Origin: CAUZWH01 sp965247665
Lineage (GTDB): Bacteria > Pseudomonadota > Alphaproteobacteria > SHVV01
Assembly (NCBI GenBank): GCA_965247665.1
Contig: CBDFHH010000001.1
Coordinates: 62,001-126,000 of the forward strand
DNA: 64,000 nucleotides
Reading direction: 5' to 3'
The position numbers and the translations under genes are program-made. Numbering within the stretch: position 1 is the stretch's first letter; the number at the start of each line of letters is the position of its first letter. Shown piece after piece: positions 26,210 through 35,379 of the stretch. Under the pieces are notes generated by a model. That model was given only the letters and a program-made list of their open reading frames with translations. It was not told the origin of the DNA and did no database searches.

Positions 26210-26596
26210 ATGGGTCAAGAACCGCTAGATCGCGAATTTCTCGATTCGCTGGATGTTGCCTTCAACGACCACGACGTCGATGCGATCGACGACCGGTTCG
26301 CGCCGGACGGTATATGGTTCCTGGCGTGCGGGCCCGATCATTTCGGCACCCGCCGCGGCGGCCACGATGAGATCCTGTCGTTCCTGCTGAGAGGTTTGCC
26401 GGCATCCCTGACATGAGGCGGGCGACGGTCGACCGCCGGTCGGTCGGCAACGAGGCGGTTGCGGAATGGCGCGTCGCCGGCTCGGACGATGACGGTAACC
26501 GAATCGACGTCCGGGCTGCGATCTCTACGCCTTCAACGACCAGCGCCGGATCATCGAGAAAGACACCTACCGGAACAGCCGCGAGACCGCCGCCTG
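26210..26596 (+). pseudogene. NTF2/SnoaL-like protein, frameshifted twice
   Basis: The ATG at 26210 follows GGGAGG and starts MGQEPLDREFLDSLDVAFND and DGIWFLACGPDHFGTRRGG, a typical SnoaL-fold N-terminus. Near 26390 the coding frame moves to RFAGIPDMRRATVDRRSVGN and VAEWRVAGSDDD; near 26517 it moves again to GCDLYAFNDQRRIIEKDTY, ending at the TGA at 26594-26596. Joined, the three parts make a normal 130-residue SnoaL protein. It follows the Mo hydroxylase operon by 107 bases and may once have been its last gene. Confidence 0.65.
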
Positions 26597-26928
26597 ACGG
26601 TGGCGCGGCGCCGGAGGCGAGGGCCATGACGGCATCCGCGAGGACGGGTTGTCGTCGGACCCGCCCGAAGCGTCCTGGCTCGCCGCCAAACTTAAGCCGC
26701 TGTTGAGCCAACGCTGAGCAATTCGGGCGCCGGCCATCGAGGTCACGGGCGTTGTGCGTGGCGCTGCCGTTATCGGGTTGCGCGTGGTCGGTGCGGGGTG
26801 CGTTCGTCACTTGCAAGGAACCGAGCAACGGCGGCCGCGCACATGGCATGAGGCGGCGACCCGCGCTACAATATATTCACCATCGCTTCGGACCGGGAGG
26901 GATACTCAGTGTCTATGGGAGGACAGTC
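26597..26928. other. Non-coding stretch upstream of binding-protein gene
   Basis: 332 bases without an intact gene. On the plus strand a short open stretch gives REDGLSSDPPEASWLAAKLK and PLLSQR with a stop near 26718, which looks like the tail of a degraded gene but cannot be assigned. GCTACAATATATTC near 26866-26879 is AT-rich and could hold a -10 element for the gene at 26929, although no good -35 is at the right distance. Confidence 0.3.
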
Positions 26929-28086
26929 ATGAGAAAAACTTTCGCGCTTTTGGCGGCGCTTCTGGTCTTGCCCCTGATTGTGTCCGGCAGCGCTGCTGCC
27001 CAGGACAAGGTGCTACGCCTACCGTTCTCGACCGCCTTTAGCGGTCCCTATGTCGCGTTCGGTGAACGGCTGTGGCGTGGCGCCCAAATCGCCCTGGAGG
27101 AGATCAACGGTGCGGGCGGCGTGCGTGACGGCTACAAGATCGAATTCTACAAGGTCGATACTCGCGGTATTGACGTCGCGCCGTTTCTCGCCGATTTCAA
27201 ACGCATCTGCGCCGACAAAGACATTCCGGTGATGCTCGGGAACATGTCTTCGAAAACGCTGTTCGCGATCTACGAAGTCGCCAAGCAGTGCAATATGGCG
27301 ATGTTTTCGCCGACCTCGGGTGCCCATTGGGTCTATCCGGACCACGGCAAGTGGATCTACCGCTACCTGCAGGTCCCCAATCTGGTTCTGCCGGTTCTGT
27401 TCCAGAAGCTCAAAGACAAGCTCGGTGCCAAGACGGTGGCGCTGAGCTACACGATCGACGACGATTTCGCCTTTTTCAACGCAAAGCTCGGCCGCGAGAT
27501 CCTTCAGAAGAAGGGCTTCGAGGTTACAGCCGACCTCGGGACCAAGCTCAAGGAGGTGAACTACGCGTCGCCGGTGGCGGCGATACGCGCAGCGCGGCCC
27601 GACCTCGTCGTGCTCAGTCATCAGCCGGATGATGGCGGCAAGTTCGTGCTGCAAATGCGCGACCGCGGCATTGAAACCCAGGTCGCCGATACGGGCTACA
27701 CCGTGGTCGGCCGCGACTACTGGGAATTGTCGAAGGGCAAGGGCATCGGCTCGATCGGCTCGTCGCTCTACGCGCCGACCGACCAGCGTCCGATCGTCCA
27801 GAGCTGGGTCAAGAAGTGGCGCGAGAGTACCGGCAAGACCAATCAGGATCCCGATCCCTACGAGACCTCGACCTACGATGCGGTCAAGGTGCTGGCCCAC
27901 GTGCTCAACGTCGCCAAGTCGCTCGATCGCAAGGATATCGCCGACGCGTTCCTGACGATCAAGAACATGGACACCGTGAGCGGCAAGATCACGTTCCGGC
28001 CGGAGGACCTGCCCGACGTCTACCGTTCGGAGCCGATTCTGGTGCAGCTCATCGAAAACGGAAAGATGGTCCGCTGGGGCAACTAG
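26929..28086 (+). CDS. Branched-chain/urea-type ABC substrate-binding protein A (orphan)
   Basis: A 385-residue type I periplasmic binding protein. The start follows GGGAGGACAG. The signal peptide is residues 1-24 (FALLAALLVLPLIVSGSAAA, then QDK). LivJ/UrtA-like features are FSTAFSGPYVAFGERLWRGA, LEEINGAGG, MFSPTSGAHWVYPD and VVLSHQPDDGGKFVLQMRDR. It has an unusually well-conserved homolog at 29790-30944 in the opposite direction. No intact permease or ATPase gene is nearby; only the UrtE-like relic at 21887 is. It may serve a transporter encoded elsewhere. It is followed by a strong terminator. Confidence 0.9.
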   Translation: MRKTFALLAALLVLPLIVSGSAAAQDKVLRLPFSTAFSGPYVAFGERLWRGAQIALEEINGAGGVRDGYKIEFYKVDTRGIDVAPFLADFKRICADKDIPVMLGNMSSKTLFAIYEVAKQCNMAMFSPTSGAHWVYPDHGKWIYRYLQVPNLVLPVLFQKLKDKLGAKTVALSYTIDDDFAFFNAKLGREILQKKGFEVTADLGTKLKEVNYASPVAAIRAARPDLVVLSHQPDDGGKFVLQMRDRGIETQVADTGYTVVGRDYWELSKGKGIGSIGSSLYAPTDQRPIVQSWVKKWRESTGKTNQDPDPYETSTYDAVKVLAHVLNVAKSLDRKDIADAFLTIKNMDTVSGKITFRPEDLPDVYRSEPILVQLIENGKMVRWGN

Positions 28087-28114
28087 CGTGTCACGCCACC
28101 CAACGTTTCACCTC

Positions 28115-28142
28115 AGCCCCGGGTTTCCCCGGGGCTTTTTTT
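28115..28142 (+). terminator. Rho-independent terminator
   Basis: AGCCCCGGG (28115-28123), loop TTTC, CCCGGGGCT (28128-28136), then a run of seven T ending at 28142. A perfect 9-bp stem, 28 bases after the stop of the binding-protein gene. Confidence 0.9.
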
Positions 28143-28233
28143 GGCCGCAAGCCAGCTCGCCGTCCGTCTGCCGGATAACCGTCCACGCCCGTGGGGCTGC
28201 TGCGGGCCGCTACAATCGCGAATGGGCGGCCAC

Positions 28234-29091
28234 TCACGCCGCTCGGATCGCGATCTCCATGCGGCCGATAGCGGCGGCTTCCGCGACCATGACGTCGCCC
28301 GGCTTGACCGGGGCCACCCCCTCGGGCGAGCCGGTGAGGATGATGTCGCCGGGGTGCAGGGTGTAGTGGGTCGAGGCGTAGGCGATCAGCTTGGCAACGT
28401 CGTAGTCCAGGCTCCTGGTGCTGGCGTGCTGACGCACCTCGCCATTGACCGTCAGCTTGAACTCGATGTCGCTGGGATCGGGTATTTCGTCGGCGGTTAC
28501 CAACCACGGGCCGAGCACCGCGTAGCTCTCGATCGACTTGCGCCAACTCAGCAGCTCGGGTCCGCGCAGCGTCATGTCAAAGCCCATGGCGTAGCCGGCG
28601 ATGTAACCGAGCGCGTCGTCGTAGGCGATGTTGGTGCCGGGCTTGCCGATCACCACCGCGAATTCCAGCTCGTGGTCGTTGCGGCGGTCGAGGAAGCGCA
28701 GCGCGACGCCCTCCGAAGGGCCGACCAGCGACGAGGTGGCTTTGAGGAACAAGCCCCAGTCGGCGATGGTCTTGATGACCCGGTCCTGCTTGAGGTCGGG
28801 ATCGGCCTTGGCTTCGTCAATATGCGCCTGGTAGTTGATCGGCGCGCCGATGATCTTGCTGGGGTTGGCGACCGGGCTCAGCAGCTTGACCGCGCCGATA
28901 TCGAGGGTTGGCGCGTGAGCGGCGATGTTCTCGATCTCCGGCCGCAGCCGGCCGAGGTTGGCAATCACCTGGTCGCCCGGCGGCACCGGCCAGCGCAGCG
29001 CCGGCAACGAGTCGAGCACCGCCGACACGTCGCGCACTTGTTCGCCGTCGACCAGACCCAGGCGATTGTTGTCGAAACGGCACAGTTTCAT
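28234..29091 (-). CDS. Fumarylacetoacetate hydrolase (FAH) family protein
   Basis: A 285-residue FAH-fold enzyme: metal-dependent hydrolysis, decarboxylation or isomerisation of dicarbonyl acids in aromatic degradation. Visible: the metal ligands in HELEFAVVIGK, PINYQAHIDE near the start of the fold, and HPGDIILTGSPEGV near the C-terminus. It has an N-terminal extension of about 80 residues (CRFDNNRLGLVDGEQVRDVS), common in this group. The start overlaps the stop of the PPOX-family gene (ATGA), so the pair is coupled. Specific reaction unknown. Confidence 0.9.
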   Translation of the reverse strand: MKLCRFDNNRLGLVDGEQVRDVSAVLDSLPALRWPVPPGDQVIANLGRLRPEIENIAAHAPTLDIGAVKLLSPVANPSKIIGAPINYQAHIDEAKADPDLKQDRVIKTIADWGLFLKATSSLVGPSEGVALRFLDRRNDHELEFAVVIGKPGTNIAYDDALGYIAGYAMGFDMTLRGPELLSWRKSIESYAVLGPWLVTADEIPDPSDIEFKLTVNGEVRQHASTRSLDYDVAKLIAYASTHYTLHPGDIILTGSPEGVAPVKPGDVMVAEAAAIGRMEIAIRAA

Positions 29092-29531
29092 GGGTTTTCT
29101 CCCTCCCTTTCGAGTTTGCCCCAGCTGGTGACGCGGGCGATGCGTAGCGCAATCACGGGCAACGGCGCCAGATCCATGTCGCGGTACTGAGGATAGCGCT
29201 TGATCAGCAGGCCTTGCGCGCGGTCGTGCTCGGCGCCGCTTGCAAGAATATCGGCACGGCCGCGCAGCATGACCCAGCCCAGCCGGGACCAGTCACCATC
29301 ATCGTAGTGATCGGCAACGAGCGCGACATGGGGATTGGCGGCGATGTTGCGCAGTCGCTTGAGCGGGCGTCCTGGACCGTGTTTCGGCTTCTCATCGATC
29401 GATATAAAAAGGTTGTCGTTGTCGATTACGAAGCACACCGGCAGCACGTGCGGTTCGCCGTGGGCATCGGCGGTAGCCAGATGGCCGATGCGGCAGCAAT
29501 TGAGGAAGCGGCGTTCGCGGTCGCTCAGCAC
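29088..29531 (-). CDS. Pyridoxamine-phosphate-oxidase-like flavin/F420 protein
   Basis: A 147-residue split-barrel protein of the PPOX superfamily. Motifs HLATADAHGEPHVLPVCFV and LFISIDEKPKHG, then VMLRGRADIL and the C-terminal ALRIARVTSWGK, match the group annotated as PPOX-class F420-dependent proteins (TIGR03668-like). It binds a flavin-type cofactor; substrate not known. It is the first gene of a two-gene unit with the FAH protein, and both are enclosed by the two homologous binding-protein genes. Confidence 0.8.
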   Translation of the reverse strand: MLSDRERRFLNCCRIGHLATADAHGEPHVLPVCFVIDNDNLFISIDEKPKHGPGRPLKRLRNIAANPHVALVADHYDDGDWSRLGWVMLRGRADILASGAEHDRAQGLLIKRYPQYRDMDLAPLPVIALRIARVTSWGKLEREGENP

Positions 29532-29730
29532 GGGATTTCAGCGCGGTCGTCGGCAGCTTTCAGCACCGGCCGAACCCGGAAACGGCCGATGCCCCGGGTC
29601 TCGAGCCAAGCTCCTCCGTATCGGAACACATCATCGTTGCGAGAGAATTATCACCGACTCGGAACCCCGATGCACCTGCCCTTTGGTAGAGAAATCCTGG
29701 CTGGCGCGTTCGCGTGTCAATGTCGCCGCG

Positions 29731-29763
29731 AAAAAGAAAAAGCCCCGACCGAAGCCGGGGCTC
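29731..29763 (-). terminator. Rho-independent terminator (minus strand)
   Basis: On the minus strand the stem AGCCCCGGC...CGGGGCT (29741-29762 on the plus strand) is followed by a T-rich tract (TTTTTCTTTTT, plus-strand complement at 29731-29740). It lies just beyond the stop of the binding-protein gene at 29790. The hairpin resembles that at 28115, so the two homologous genes have similar terminators. Confidence 0.85.
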
Positions 29764-29789
29764 AGTATCAAATATCCGTTACGATCGGC

Positions 29790-30944
29790 CTAGGGCCAAG
29801 GCAACAGGCGACCGTTGTCGCCGAGCTGCACCAGCACCGCCTTCTCGCGGCGGATGTCGGGCAGATCTTCTTCGCGGTACCCGGCGATTCCCGTGATGAA
29901 CTCCATGCTCTCGATGGTCATGAAGGCATCGGCGATGTCCTGGCGATCGAGCGACTTGGCGTTGTCGAGGATCCGGGCCAGCATCTTGACCGCATCGTAG
30001 GTCGCGGTCTCGTAGGCATCGGGATCCTTTTCGGGCTCGCCGGTGCGCTCACGCCACAGCTTGATCCAGTTCTGAACGATCGGACGCGGGTCCTCCGAGG
30101 TGTAGTTGGTGCCGCCGATCGCACCCTTGCCGGTGCCGGCCGACAATTCCCAGTAGTCGCCGCCGACGATGGTGTAGCCGGTGTCGGTGATCTGGGTCTT
30201 GATGCCGCGGTCACGGACCTGCTTGGTGAACTTGCCGCCATCGTCGGGCTGATGGCTCAGCACGATGATGTCGGCGCGACTAGCGCGCACCGCGGCAACC
30301 TGCGACGCGAAGTTGGTCTCCTGACGCTTGCTGCCGAGTTCGTCGACGACCTCGATGTTGTTGTTGTCAAGATGGATCCGCGCCTGCTTCATATTGAAGA
30401 AGGTGAAATCGTCGTCGATCGTGAGGCTGGCAATTGCGGTCTTCGGATCGAGCTGATTCTTGATCTCCTTGTACAACGCCGCCTGGATGAGGTTGGGCAC
30501 CGGCAGGAAGCGGAAGATCCACTTGCCTTGATCGGGATACACCCAGTGGGCGCCCGAGGTCGGTGCGAAGGTCGGCATGTTGCAGGTCTTGGCATGCTCG
30601 TAGAGCGCAAATAGCTGCTTCGACGAGACGTTGACCAGGAACAACGGGATGCTCTTGTTGGCACAGGCGCGCCGATACTCGATGATCATCTGCGCCGTTT
30701 CCGGCGACCGCGAGTCGATCTTGTAGAACTCGATCTTCATACCGCCGCGGACGCCCGTCTTGTTGACCTCTTCGAGGGCCAGCTGTCCGCCACGCCACAA
30801 CCGCTCGCCGAACGCGATGACCGGACCGCTGAACGCGGTCGCGAACGGTATCCGGATCACGTTGTCCTGGGCGCTCGCCGTGCCGATGCCGACGAGGGCC
30901 GGCAGGGCCAGGACGGCAAGCGCCAGCCCAATGAACTTTCTCAT
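29790..30944 (-). CDS. Branched-chain/urea-type ABC substrate-binding protein B (orphan)
   Basis: A 384-residue homolog of the protein at 26929. The signal peptide is residues 1-25 (FIGLALAVLALPALVGIGTA, then SAQDN). Shared landmarks: FAFSGP-type lobe I start (FATAFSGPVIAFGERLWRGG), FAPTSGAHWVYPDQGKW, SHQPDDGGKFTKQVRDRGIK and DTGYTIVGGDYWELSAGTG. It faces the other binding-protein gene across the FAH/PPOX pair. On the minus strand a TATAAT at 31011-31016 could be its -10 box. Like its homolog it has no local permease. Confidence 0.9.
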   Translation of the reverse strand: MRKFIGLALAVLALPALVGIGTASAQDNVIRIPFATAFSGPVIAFGERLWRGGQLALEEVNKTGVRGGMKIEFYKIDSRSPETAQMIIEYRRACANKSIPLFLVNVSSKQLFALYEHAKTCNMPTFAPTSGAHWVYPDQGKWIFRFLPVPNLIQAALYKEIKNQLDPKTAIASLTIDDDFTFFNMKQARIHLDNNNIEVVDELGSKRQETNFASQVAAVRASRADIIVLSHQPDDGGKFTKQVRDRGIKTQITDTGYTIVGGDYWELSAGTGKGAIGGTNYTSEDPRPIVQNWIKLWRERTGEPEKDPDAYETATYDAVKMLARILDNAKSLDRQDIADAFMTIESMEFITGIAGYREEDLPDIRREKAVLVQLGDNGRLLPWP

Positions 30945-31189
30945 AACGTTGGTCTCCCTAGAGTTGCTCGAACTGGCCCGAAATAGCCGGCGCCAATTAT
31001 CTCACGGCGCATTATAGCTCCGCACAACGCGGCGGAAAGGTCGAAAGCGTGTCCGCCCGCGCGGCTCCTTCAAGGCTTCCCCCCAGTTGGCCTCGTGCAA
31101 TTACACGGCACCCGGACCGCACCAGGCGGTGCGCCCGCTATCTTAGACGCGATCCGCTATCCTTCAAGAGGCAGGCCGCGGTCGTCCAG

Positions 31190-32389
31190 CTACTCGGCCG
31201 CTTGCGCCACGCCCTCCTCGCCGAACATACGCTCGAGATAGGCGCCGACATAGTTGTGCACGAGGAATTCGCTGGTCGACATGCGCCCCGGGCGAAACCC
31301 CTTGGTGCCCATCACCTTCTGCAGCGACTCGATCATGGTGCGATCCTCTTCGAGCACGATCTCGAGCTGCTGGTGGATCGGTTCGGCCCGTTCGACCACG
31401 TCGCCGGCGGCGTCGAAATAATGTGCCGGCACGGTCAGATACTGGTGGATCAGCGTTTCGTCGACCGCGACCGGCCAGATGATGATCTCGGCGACGGTGT
31501 AGGGCCGCACGAAGGTGGTCAGATTGGGCGACAGGAAGCCGGCGCCGGCGGCGAGTTTGAGATCCTTGTCCTTGAGCCAGTCGTCGAGCCATGGCGCATG
31601 GCCGAGGTCGCGCAAGCCTTCGAGCGTTGCCATGTCGTTTTCGTAAAACGCCGCGTACCCCCCATTCTCCCAGGTATCGTAGTTGTAGGTCTCGGGCGTT
31701 GGCCACTCGGTCAGCGTGTCGCCATGCAGCGTAATCAGGTGGTAGACGTCGACGAAGTTCTCGTTGATCAGTTTCCAGTTGCACTTCAGTGAGCTGGTCA
31801 GCTTCTTGGTCAGACGGAAGCGCCCCTGCTGGAACACGCCGAAGTGCCGGGCGAAATCGGCGACGAAGTCGGTTAGCGGCTTGGCCTGGTCGTCGAAATT
31901 GACGAACACCCAGCCCTCCCAGACATCCGACTTGATCGGCTGCATGCGGCAATCGTCGCGGCGGAAATCGGCGATTTCGTCCATATAGGCCGCGCCGATC
32001 AGCTTTCCGGTGAGGTCGTAGGTCCAAGCGTGGTAAGGACACTTGAATTGGCGTGCGGTGCCCGTGCCCTCGACAACCGCGACACCGCGGTGGGCGCAGA
32101 TGTTGTAGAACGCGTGGATCTCGCCATCGCGGTCCCGCGTCACCACGATCGGCTCGCCCATGATGTTGAAGGTCATGTAGTCGCCGGGCGTCTCGATCTC
32201 CTCGACCCGCGCCACGGCGAGCCAATCCTTCATGAAGATCTCTTCTTTCTCGCGTTCGAACAGCTCTTGCGAGGTGTAGATGTAGCTCGGCAAGTGGGCT
32301 GCTTCGCGCAGCGGCCGCCGGCTTGCAGCAAGCTCGCTGCCGGGTGCACGCGATCCGTTGCCATGGTGGATTGCTTTGGAAACGACCAT
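31190..32389 (-). CDS. Rieske non-heme iron oxygenase alpha subunit 1 (stand-alone)
   Basis: A 399-residue ring-hydroxylating or demethylating oxygenase. I choose the ATG at 32389 over a start 21 codons upstream because AGGGA precedes it. Rieske cluster ligands: CAHRG (NICAHRGVAVVEG) and CPYHAWTYDLTG. Mononuclear iron site: NFVDVYHLITLHGD with His-x4-His and the preceding Asp. It is clearly different from the tandem alpha subunits at 35951-38628 and has no adjacent beta subunit or reductase. It is divergent from the LLM oxidoreductase gene, 96 bases apart. Confidence 0.9.
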   Translation of the reverse strand: MVVSKAIHHGNGSRAPGSELAASRRPLREAAHLPSYIYTSQELFEREKEEIFMKDWLAVARVEEIETPGDYMTFNIMGEPIVVTRDRDGEIHAFYNICAHRGVAVVEGTGTARQFKCPYHAWTYDLTGKLIGAAYMDEIADFRRDDCRMQPIKSDVWEGWVFVNFDDQAKPLTDFVADFARHFGVFQQGRFRLTKKLTSSLKCNWKLINENFVDVYHLITLHGDTLTEWPTPETYNYDTWENGGYAAFYENDMATLEGLRDLGHAPWLDDWLKDKDLKLAAGAGFLSPNLTTFVRPYTVAEIIIWPVAVDETLIHQYLTVPAHYFDAAGDVVERAEPIHQQLEIVLEEDRTMIESLQKVMGTKGFRPGRMSTSEFLVHNYVGAYLERMFGEEGVAQAAE

Positions 32390-32485
32390 TTCGCCGGTCC
32401 CTGGACGGTTACTCACCGGGCGCAGTATAACCGGCCGCGCCGCGCTGCCCAATGAACACGCGGCCTACCTCGCGAAAGGGGAGTG

Positions 32486-33511
32486 ATGGCTAAGATGAGA
32501 TATGGACTGTTCCTGCGCGGGCAATTCCCCCGCGAGGACGACATGGTCGTGCGAATGCAGGAGCTGTTCGAGCAGGCCCGGCGCGCTGACGAGCTCGGTT
32601 TCAGCGACATCATGGTCGGCATGCACTACGCCAGCTATCCGTTGTGGATGCCGTCGATGATCCCGTTCATATCCAGGTTGAGCGGCGAGGCGCCCAACGT
32701 TCGCCTGTGCGCCGGCATCGTGCTGCTGTCGCTGCACAAACCGCTCGATATCGCCGAGCAGTTCGCCACCATCGACGTGATGTCGCACGGCCGCGTCGTG
32801 TTCGGCGCCGGGCTCGGCTATCGCGAGGTCGAGTTCAACGGTTTCGGCACCAGCCAGGCCGATCGGGTGCCGCGTTTCGAAGAAAATCTCGACGCCGTGA
32901 TACGGCTGTGGACCGAGGACAACGTCACCATCAAGGGTTCCCACTTCGAGCTCAACGACGTTACCATCGGCATGAAGCCGGTGCAGAAGCCGCACCCGCC
33001 GATCTGGATCGGCGCCAATGCCGACGGCGCGGTCAAGCGCGCGGCGCGCATGGCCGACAGCTGGTTCATCAACCCGCACCAGAAGATGGAAACCATCGAG
33101 CGCCAGCTCGATATCTTCAAGGCCGAGCGCGAGCGGCTCGACAGGCCGATGCCCGACGAGCTGCCGCTGATGCGCGAGATCTTCGTCGCCCCGACCCGCG
33201 ACGAGGCGATTGAGCGCGGCCGCCCCTATATCGAGGAGAAATACAAGGTCTATGTGAAGTGGGGGCAGGACAAGGCGATGCCCAAGGAGGATAGCGATCT
33301 CGGCGCCGCGTTCGACGAACTCACCAAGGACCGCTTCCTGATCGGTTCACCCGACCAGGTTGCCGAGCAGATCGCCGGCTATCACAAGCGGCTCGGGGTC
33401 AACAATATCTGTCTCGGCGCACAAGGCGTCGGCATGCCGCAGAGCCAGCTGCTGGAAGCCATCCAGCTGTTCTCGGAAGAGGTGATGCCGAGGGTCGAGC
33501 AGGCAATCTAA
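32486..33511 (+). CDS. LLM-class (luciferase-like) flavin-dependent oxidoreductase
   Basis: A 341-residue TIM-barrel monooxygenase-type protein. The ATG at 32486 is well spaced from AAAGGGGAG. Landmarks: MRYGLFLRGQFPRED, IAEQFATIDVMSHGRVVFGA, GLGYREVEFNGFG and KPVQKPHPPIWIGANADGAV, all typical of bacterial LLM oxidoreductases using FMN or F420. Together with the F420-type PPOX protein at 29088, F420 use is possible but not shown. It may act with the divergent Rieske oxygenase. Confidence 0.88.
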   Translation: MAKMRYGLFLRGQFPREDDMVVRMQELFEQARRADELGFSDIMVGMHYASYPLWMPSMIPFISRLSGEAPNVRLCAGIVLLSLHKPLDIAEQFATIDVMSHGRVVFGAGLGYREVEFNGFGTSQADRVPRFEENLDAVIRLWTEDNVTIKGSHFELNDVTIGMKPVQKPHPPIWIGANADGAVKRAARMADSWFINPHQKMETIERQLDIFKAERERLDRPMPDELPLMREIFVAPTRDEAIERGRPYIEEKYKVYVKWGQDKAMPKEDSDLGAAFDELTKDRFLIGSPDQVAEQIAGYHKRLGVNNICLGAQGVGMPQSQLLEAIQLFSEEVMPRVEQAI

Positions 33512-33637
33512 CGGCTGTCGGACATCCGATGACAGCTGTCAGAAAATCAGATTTCGAATCGTTTTCGGCTGGGAGATGGCGACGCGCTACCCGCTACCCG
33601 GTGGATGAGCTGCCGTCATCGGTCATCTGACATTTGA

Positions 33638-34042
33638 CTAAACGTCGGTCGTGCCTACCCAGGTGCGCGAAATGTCGATGACGATTCCGTCGGGATCGCG
33701 ATACTTGCGCTCGAAGCCGATGAAATCGTCCTCGCTGCCGATTTCCTTATGGTAGCTGCCGCCTTGCGTGACCACCGTCTCGCTGGCCTGCTGGAGATCG
33801 TCGACGATGAATCCCATGTGGTGAATGCCGACGAAGTTCTTGCCGCGCTCGTCGCCGGCGGATTCGTCGGTCGGGAAGTTGAGCACCGTGAGGTTGACGA
33901 CGCCGTCGGACAGCGAGATTCCGTTGCCGTGGTTGGTCTGCACCTCGTTGATGCGCTCCATACCGAACGTGTTCTCGTAAAATTGTGCGGCAGCCTCGAT
34001 ATCGGGAACCGCAATCGCGACATGACGAAGTTTGCCTTTCAT
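33638..34042 (-). CDS. VOC (glyoxalase/dioxygenase superfamily) protein
   Basis: A 134-residue protein. The ATG at 34042 follows AGGAGGCGAGG, clearly better than upstream starts. A single VOC domain: LRHVAIAVPDIEAAAQFYEN, then FVGIHHMGFIVDDL and FERKYRDPDGIVIDISRTW. Candidate metal ligands are the His in RHVAI, the His in GIHHMG and the Glu in FIGFERKYRDPDG. It resembles methylmalonyl-CoA epimerase and lactoylglutathione-lyase relatives, and a methylmalonyl-CoA-mutase-type gene lies at the far end of the window. Exact activity unknown. Confidence 0.85.
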   Translation of the reverse strand: MKGKLRHVAIAVPDIEAAAQFYENTFGMERINEVQTNHGNGISLSDGVVNLTVLNFPTDESAGDERGKNFVGIHHMGFIVDDLQQASETVVTQGGSYHKEIGSEDDFIGFERKYRDPDGIVIDISRTWVGTTDV

Positions 34043-34121
34043 CCTCGCCTCCTGTCTGAGCGCGTGACTATGGCGCAGAATCGTACCGGCTGTCGAGCCG
34101 GCGAACGGAGAAGGTAAGCGC

Positions 34122-35294
34122 ATGCGCATCGTTGATATCCGCGAAAAAAGGGTTTCGCTCAAATCTGCCATGACCAACGCGGCGATCTCGTTCGACGACA
34201 TGACCGCCAGCGTTGTCGCCGTCGTCTCGGACGTCGTCCGCGACGGCAAGCCGGTGATCGGCTTCGGATTCGATGCGATCGGCCGCTATGCCCACGGGTC
34301 GCTGCTGATGGAGCGGTTTGCGCCGCGCGTGCTCGCCGCCGAGCCGAAGTCGCTGCTCGATGCCGACGGTCTCAACATCGATCCCATCGCGGTGTGGACG
34401 ACGGCGATGCGCAACGAAAAACGCGGCGGTCATGGCGAACGCGCCGGTGCGGTCGGCTTGCTCGACACCGCAGTGTGGGACCTCGTTGCCAAGCTCGACG
34501 ACAAGCCGTTGTGGCGCGTGCTCGCCGAGCTCTATGGCGATGGGCGCGGGCCCGAAGACGACACCGTGCCGGTCTACGGCTCGGGCGGGCACTACTATGC
34601 CGACGGGGGCGCTGAACGGCTCGCCGAAGAACTCCGCGGCATGCGCGATCGGGGCTACATTCGGCTCAAGATCAAGGCCGGCGGCGCAGCGATCGACGAG
34701 GATCGGCGCCGCATCGAAACCGCCCTCGAGGTGGTCGGCGATGGCGCCAATTTGGCGATCGATCTCAACGGCACCTTCGACGCGGCGCGCGCCGAAGCAT
34801 TCCTTGAAACGGTCGCACCGTATGACCTGGCTTGGCTCGAGGAGGTGGTTGATCCGCTCGATTTCGAGCTTCAGCGCCAAGTGTGCGAATCCTACGCAGG
34901 CGCGGTCGGCACCGGCGAAAATCTCGCCTCACTCGCCGACGCCACCAACCTGATCCGCTATGCCGGTTTGCGGCCCGACCGCGACCTCCTGCAGTTCGAC
35001 ATCGCGCTGTCCTATGGCATCGTCGAATATGTCCGCATCCTCGACATGCTCGACGCCAACGGCTGGGCGCGGCATCAATGCTATCCCCACGCCGGTCACC
35101 TACTGTCGCTGCATGCGGTCGCCGGGCTCGGGTTGGGGTGCCACGAATCGGCGGCCGACGACAGCACGATCTTCGGCGGTTATCCCGAGGGCTGCACCGT
35201 CGAGGACGACCGCGTCAGCCTGCCCCATGCGCCCGGTATCGGCTACGAGCTCAAGCCGAACCTGTGGGCGGTGATGCGGACGCTCGCTGAGTGA
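34122..35294 (+). CDS. Enolase-superfamily enzyme (mandelate racemase/muconate lactonizing family)
   Basis: A 390-residue protein. It abstracts a proton alpha to a carboxylate at a Mg site. Barrel motifs: KxK at K183 and K185 (RLKIKAGG); metal ligands near D214 (AIDLNGTFD), E240/E241 (WLEEVVDPLD) and E266 (GTGENLA); and a late His in HQCYPHAGHL. The presence of KxK plus His suggests dehydratase or racemase chemistry on acid sugars or related hydroxy acids. It is divergent from the VOC gene (79 bases). Substrate not inferable. Confidence 0.88.
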   Translation: MRIVDIREKRVSLKSAMTNAAISFDDMTASVVAVVSDVVRDGKPVIGFGFDAIGRYAHGSLLMERFAPRVLAAEPKSLLDADGLNIDPIAVWTTAMRNEKRGGHGERAGAVGLLDTAVWDLVAKLDDKPLWRVLAELYGDGRGPEDDTVPVYGSGGHYYADGGAERLAEELRGMRDRGYIRLKIKAGGAAIDEDRRRIETALEVVGDGANLAIDLNGTFDAARAEAFLETVAPYDLAWLEEVVDPLDFELQRQVCESYAGAVGTGENLASLADATNLIRYAGLRPDRDLLQFDIALSYGIVEYVRILDMLDANGWARHQCYPHAGHLLSLHAVAGLGLGCHESAADDSTIFGGYPEGCTVEDDRVSLPHAPGIGYELKPNLWAVMRTLAE

Positions 35295-35379
35295 GCCGAT
35301 GTCGGATATCGGAGGGCGGGGCCGGCGGGCCTCTGCCGAACCCCCGGCTTTCCATTCGGAGATCTGACCTTGGTCATCC

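Noticed and set aside
31011..31016. TATAAT on the minus strand upstream of binding protein B
   Set aside because: A perfect -10 hexamer, but no acceptable -35 at 16-18 bases, so not called as a separate promoter.
33512..33637. Partial inverted sequences such as CTGTCGGACATCCGATGACAG after the LLM gene
   Set aside because: Arms are only about five bases and no T run follows, so not supported as a terminator.
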